Source of the DNA: Nonomuraea montanisoli
Lineage (GTDB): Bacteria; Actinomycetota; Actinomycetes; Streptosporangiales; Streptosporangiaceae
Assembly (NCBI RefSeq): GCF_013363975.1
Contig: NZ_JABWGN010000014.1
Span: 124,001-188,000, forward strand
Direction of reading: 5' to 3'
Length of the DNA: 64,000 nt
Below are positions 60,595 to 64,000 of this stretch, piece by piece. Numbering within the stretch: the first letter of the stretch is position 1; the number at the start of each line of letters is the position of its first letter. The notes under the pieces are model-generated. The model was not told the DNA's origin. It was given only the letters and a program-made list of their open reading frames with translations, and did not search any database. The position numbers and the translations under genes are program-made.

Positions 60595-61359
60595 TCAGCG
60601 GCGGCCCAGGCGGGCCGACACGGCGCCCGCCAGCCCGCGCGGCACGAACTTGCCGACGGCCACGATCGCCTTGTACCGGGCGTCGGGCACCGACACCCGC
60701 CTGCCCAGCGCGAGATCCCGCATGGCCACGCGCGCCACCTCGTCGGCGTCCAGCCACAGGAACCGCGGGACACCGGACATGTCCATCGAGGCCCGCTCGT
60801 GGAACTCGGTGCGCACGAACCCGGGGCACAGCGCCATGACCCGCACCCTCGGCTCGTGGATCTCGACCGCGGTGGACTCGCTGAAGTTCACCACCCACGC
60901 CTTGGAGGCGCTGTAGGTGCCGCGGGTGAAGAACGCGGCGACGGACGCCACGTTGATCACACCGCCCCGGCCGCGCCGCCGCATGCCGGGCAGGACGGTC
61001 AGGGTCAGCCGCAGCACGGCCTCGCAGTGGACCTTGAGCATGCGCAGCTCGTCCTCGACCGGCACGTCCAGGAACGCCCCGGGGTGGCCGAAGCCGGCGT
61101 TGTTGACCAGCAGGTCGACCTGGCGGCCGTCGTTCTCGCGCAGGCGCGACTCCACCCGGGCCAGCCCCTCGTCGGTGGCGAGGTCGGCGGGGAGCACCTC
61201 GACGCTCACGCCGTACCTGAGTTTGAGCCGGTCGGCGGACTCACCGAGCCGCTGCTCGTCACGGGCCACGAGGACGAGGCCGAAGCCGTCGGCGGCCAGC
61301 CGCCGGGCGAAGGCGGCGCCGATGCCGGCGGTCGCGCCGGTGATCAGTGCGGTAGGCAT
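60595..61359 (-). CDS. short-chain dehydrogenase/reductase
   Basis: A 254-residue classical SDR. TGATAGIGAAFARRL binds the cofactor, ARDEQRLGE favours NADP(H), NNAGFGHPG and catalytic YSASK with an upstream Ser (INVASVAAFF) are in place. It resembles DltE-like reductases. ATG at 61359. Convergent to the ABC ATPase. Substrate unknown. Confidence 0.9.
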   Translation of the reverse strand: MPTALITGATAGIGAAFARRLAADGFGLVLVARDEQRLGESADRLKLRYGVSVEVLPADLATDEGLARVESRLRENDGRQVDLLVNNAGFGHPGAFLDVPVEDELRMLKVHCEAVLRLTLTVLPGMRRRGRGGVINVASVAAFFTRGTYSASKAWVVNFSESTAVEIHEPRVRVMALCPGFVRTEFHERASMDMSGVPRFLWLDADEVARVAMRDLALGRRVSVPDARYKAIVAVGKFVPRGLAGAVSARLGRR

Positions 61360-61550
61360 GTCAGCACCCTAACCCGTGGGGGCGCGGCCCGGCTTCGCCG
61401 CCCGGCTGAGAGCTCTATCAGCAACGCTCCGGAGTTTCCGCAGGTCAGCGGGGTCCGGCGCGGGCGGCTCCGGCGGGGGTGGCCAGGTCGGCCGTGAGCG
61501 TCTAGGGTCTGCCCCGGATACGTCACCACGGGTGAAGGCGGGCATCGAGG

Positions 61551-62549
61551 GTGAGCATCGCGTCCGGCCGCCGGCAGCAGGCGGGTGACCAGCCCGGGGC
61601 GGCTCCCCGCAGGAGGCGCTGGCCCTCGTGGACCGCCGCCGTGTGCTTCGCCGTGTGGACGCTGGAGCGGCTGGCCGGGGCGGAGCAGGGCTCGTTCGAC
61701 ATCCAGCTCATGACGCTGACGCCGTACGCGGTGGTGGTGACGGCGCTGCTGACGGTGCTGTTCCTCTTCCGGAACCGGCCGGCGGCGGTCGTCACGGCCG
61801 TGTCCTGCACGACGCTGGCGGTGACGGTGGCCCCGCGGGCGATCCCGCCGGCGGCGCCCGCCGTCGTGGCCCCGGGGCCGGTGCTGCGGGTTCTGTCGAT
61901 CAACCTGTTCGGCCGGGCCGACGCCGACGCGGTGGTACGGCTCGTCCGGACCTACGACCCGGACGTGTTCAGCGCCCTGGAGCTCACCTACCGGGAGGCG
62001 GCCGCGCTCGACGCCGCCGGTCTGGGCACGCTCATGCCGTACCAGGTGCTCCAGGCCGACCGCGACTCGACCGGCAGCGGCCTGTACGGCAAGCACCCGC
62101 TGACCGAGCTGACCGGCCTGTTCACCGCCATCGGGCACAACATGCCCGCGGCGACGATCACCCTGCCGGGCGGGACGACCGCGCAGGTGGTCGCCGTCCA
62201 CCCCCACCCGCCGCTGGGCCGCCGCGCCGAGGAGTGGAACGCGTCCCTGGCCGCGCTGCCGCCGCCCTCGCCGCGGGTGACGCGCGTGCTGGCCGGCGAC
62301 TTCAACGCGAGCCTCGACCACCGCGCCTTCCGCGACCTGCTCGCCCGGGGCTACCTGGACGCGGCCGAGGAGACCGGCGAGGGGCTGGTGCCGACCTGGC
62401 CGAACGGGCGTGCCGTCCCGCCGTTCATCGCGATCGACCACGTCCTGGTGGACCGGCGCGCGGCGGTGGGCCGCACGGAGATCCTCGACGTCCCGGGAAC
62501 GGACCACCGCGGCGTCCTCGCCGAACTGCGCCTCCCGCCCGCCGCCTGA
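61551..62549 (+). CDS. membrane-anchored endonuclease/exonuclease/phosphatase-family protein
   Basis: A 332-residue protein, GTG start. Two or three membrane segments fill residues 25-110. The catalytic domain follows: LRVLSINLFGRADADAVVRL, VFSALELTY (Glu), VVAVHPHPPL (His), AGDFNASLDHRAF (Asp/Asn), AIDHVLVD and GTDHRGVLA (Asp-His). All main EEP residues are present, so an extracytoplasmic phosphodiesterase or phosphatase is likely. Confidence 0.87.
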   Translation: MSIASGRRQQAGDQPGAAPRRRRWPSWTAAVCFAVWTLERLAGAEQGSFDIQLMTLTPYAVVVTALLTVLFLFRNRPAAVVTAVSCTTLAVTVAPRAIPPAAPAVVAPGPVLRVLSINLFGRADADAVVRLVRTYDPDVFSALELTYREAAALDAAGLGTLMPYQVLQADRDSTGSGLYGKHPLTELTGLFTAIGHNMPAATITLPGGTTAQVVAVHPHPPLGRRAEEWNASLAALPPPSPRVTRVLAGDFNASLDHRAFRDLLARGYLDAAEETGEGLVPTWPNGRAVPPFIAIDHVLVDRRAAVGRTEILDVPGTDHRGVLAELRLPPAA

Positions 62550-62586
62550 CCGGCTCAGGTGCGGGCCGCGCGCCGCCGGGACGGAG

Positions 62587-63837
62587 CTACTCCGCGACCG
62601 ACGCGCGGCTCCTGCGCGGCCCGAAGTAACGCCAGAAGAAGTTGACCAGGACGCTGGTCCGGTTGCGGCCGCCGAGCAGGTAGGCGACGTGCAGGAAGAT
62701 CCAGGCCAGCCAGGCGGGCAGTCCCCGGAAGGTGAAGCCGTTGGGGAGCTGCACGACGGCCGCGCAACGGCCGACGATCGCCATGATCCCGGGATCCCGG
62801 TAGTGGAACGGCACGGTCGGACGCCCCGTCGCCGCGGCGACGATCTGCCGGCCGGCGTGCTTGCCCATCTGGATGGCGGGCTGGGCGAGCTGCGGCAGCG
62901 GCTCCGGCGGCAGCGCGAGATCGCCGACGACGAAGACCTCGGGGTGCTCGCTCAGGTTCAGCCGTTCGGTGACGACGATCCGGCCGCCCTTGCCCTGGGG
63001 CAGGCCGCAGTCGGCGACCTCCTTGGGCGCGGTCACGCCGAGCGCCCAGACGGTGACGTCGCTGTGCAGGCGGGTGCCGTCGGACAGCACGACGGCGTCC
63101 GGCTCGACCGAGGCGACGGTGGCGCCGAGGCGCAGCCGCACCTCACGTTCGCGCAGGTCCCGCGCGGCGGCCTCGCGCAGGTGCGGCTTGTACGGCGCGA
63201 GCACGTAGTCGAACCGCTCGACCAGGGTGATGCTGGTCTGCTCGGGCTCGATCTCGGGGTAGGTCAGCGGGATCGTCCGCATGCGCAGCTCGGCCATGGA
63301 GCCCGCGATCTCGACGCCCGTGGCGCCGCCGCCGACGACCACCACGTGGGTGGTGGGCCGCCTGCCCAGGGCGGTCTCCTCCAGGCAGGTCTGGAGCCGA
63401 TCGCGCAGCGCCTTCGCGTCGCGCACGGAGTACAGGGGCAGCGCGTTCTTCTCGGCGCCCTCGATGGACAGCCAGTTCGTGCTGACCCCGGTGCCGAGGA
63501 CCAGGTAGTCGTAGTCGAGGACGGCGCCGTCGGTCAGCTCGACCTGCCGCTGGTCGAGGAGCAGCTTGCCGAGGCCGGCGGGGTGCACGCGCACGGTGGG
63601 GTACTTCGCGGCGAAGGCGCGCAGCGGGTAGGTCACGTCGCCGGCGGCCATGGCGGCCGTCGCCACCTGGTACAGCAGCGGCTGGAAGGTGGTGTAGGCG
63701 TTGTGGTCGACGATCGTGACCCTGGCTCCGGCGCGGGCGAGCTCGCGGACGGCGCTCAGCCCTCCGAAGCCCCCGCCCACCACCACGACGTGCGGCGGCC
63801 TGCCCGTCCGCTGCTGCCGCTTTCCGTCCATCATCAC
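62587..63837 (-). CDS. ndh: type II NADH dehydrogenase
   Basis: A 416-residue flavoprotein. GTG at 63837 lies 6 bases after AAGGGG; ATG codons directly follow and are also possible. FAD motif VVVVGGGFGGLSAVRELARA, NADH motif VVVVGGGATGVEIAGSMAEL, second FAD segment EVFVVGDLALPPEP, and the quinone-proximal QPAIQMGKHAGRQI are present. An amphipathic end (AWLAWIFLHVAYLLGGRNR) anchors it. It feeds electrons from NADH to menaquinone without proton pumping. No nuo genes are nearby. Confidence 0.92.
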   Translation of the reverse strand: MMMDGKRQQRTGRPPHVVVVGGGFGGLSAVRELARAGARVTIVDHNAYTTFQPLLYQVATAAMAAGDVTYPLRAFAAKYPTVRVHPAGLGKLLLDQRQVELTDGAVLDYDYLVLGTGVSTNWLSIEGAEKNALPLYSVRDAKALRDRLQTCLEETALGRRPTTHVVVVGGGATGVEIAGSMAELRMRTIPLTYPEIEPEQTSITLVERFDYVLAPYKPHLREAAARDLREREVRLRLGATVASVEPDAVVLSDGTRLHSDVTVWALGVTAPKEVADCGLPQGKGGRIVVTERLNLSEHPEVFVVGDLALPPEPLPQLAQPAIQMGKHAGRQIVAAATGRPTVPFHYRDPGIMAIVGRCAAVVQLPNGFTFRGLPAWLAWIFLHVAYLLGGRNRTSVLVNFFWRYFGPRRSRASVAE

Positions 63838-63935
63838 GAGGTGCCCCTTCCGGCGTGTCGGCCCACCCCGTGCATATGGCACCTCAGGCCCCCCTTAAAC
63901 CCCTTAATCCGCTTTATCGCGGCTCCCGCGCCGGG

Positions 63936-64000
63936 TCAGGCGGCCTTGTCCAGGGGCTCGCGCGGGTAGTGCAGGTCGAAGGCGGGCCGTTCGGAGCGGA
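63936..64000 (-). CDS. 3' end of an unidentified gene
   Basis: Only 21 codons are visible before the window edge; the frame ends in SERPAFDLHYPREPLDKAA and the stop TGA at 63938-63936. The residues fit coding DNA by codon choice, but no family can be named. It reads in the same direction as the NADH dehydrogenase, which starts 99 bases further on. Confidence 0.45.
   Translation of the reverse strand, partial: RSERPAFDLHYPREPLDKAA

Overview
The window is GC-rich (third codon positions nearly all G or C) DNA from an actinobacterial chromosome. Signs of this are frequent GTG and TTG starts, GTGA start/stop overlaps, F420-type (LLM-class) oxidoreductase, type II glutamine synthetase, an LCP wall-ligase protein and an MsiK-type ATPase. 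A Streptosporangiales relative (for example Nonomuraea-like) would fit, but that is an impression and not a measurement. No rRNA, tRNA, CRISPR array, prophage or insertion sequence was seen.

Layout. 1-9200: end of an LCP protein; a minus-strand operon for an amino-acid ABC transporter (binding lipoprotein, two permeases, no ATPase) ending in an L-asparaginase II, divergent from a ROK regulator; a membrane protein with a degenerate M48-peptidase-like region fused to a methyltransferase; an enolase-superfamily protein lacking its catalytic lysines. 9155-12979: two MFS pumps flanking a TetR regulator with an operator cluster. 12992-20325: five coupled minus-strand genes (SWIM zinc finger, DUF5691, MoxR AAA+, DUF5682, VWA), the best candidate in the window for a poorly described multi-protein system. 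20405-30700: cupin, ATP-dependent DNA ligase, Lrp regulator, F420-type oxidoreductase, deaminase, hydrolases, cytochrome bd oxidase, and a cytidine deaminase gene interrupted by an in-frame TGA.

29350-36900 is an accessory-looking stretch: tandem-repeat DNA without a gene, a TetR/MFS pair whose pump ends in a 14-copy pentapeptide repeat, small enzymes (RibD-like reductase, GNAT, NAD(P)-binding protein, DUF1772), and an FkbM methyltransferase. 37104-48600: aldehyde dehydrogenase convergent with glutamine synthetase II, a hemerythrin protein, a 1079-residue FtsH-like protease with a lipoprotein partner, a diiron ferritin-like protein divergent from its likely TetR regulator, and two paralogous secreted transglycosylase-like proteins.

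48736-64000: glutathione peroxidase; a small accessory patch (antitoxin-like protein, broken PIN toxin, SUKH-like protein, P-loop kinase) with looser codon bias; HxlR regulator divergent from a flavin oxidoreductase; an operon of lipase-like hydrolase, acyltransferase and NarL-type two-component system; remains of a SARP-type regulator; LacI regulator with the solitary sugar-ABC ATPase MsiK; a short-chain dehydrogenase; a membrane EEP-family protein; a type II NADH dehydrogenase; and the 3' tip of one more gene. Regulatory logic is visible at several divergent pairs as palindromes next to TetR, ROK, LacI and HxlR genes. A recurring feature is short in-frame tandem duplication (15, 18 and 32 bp units) altering protein ends or leaders.
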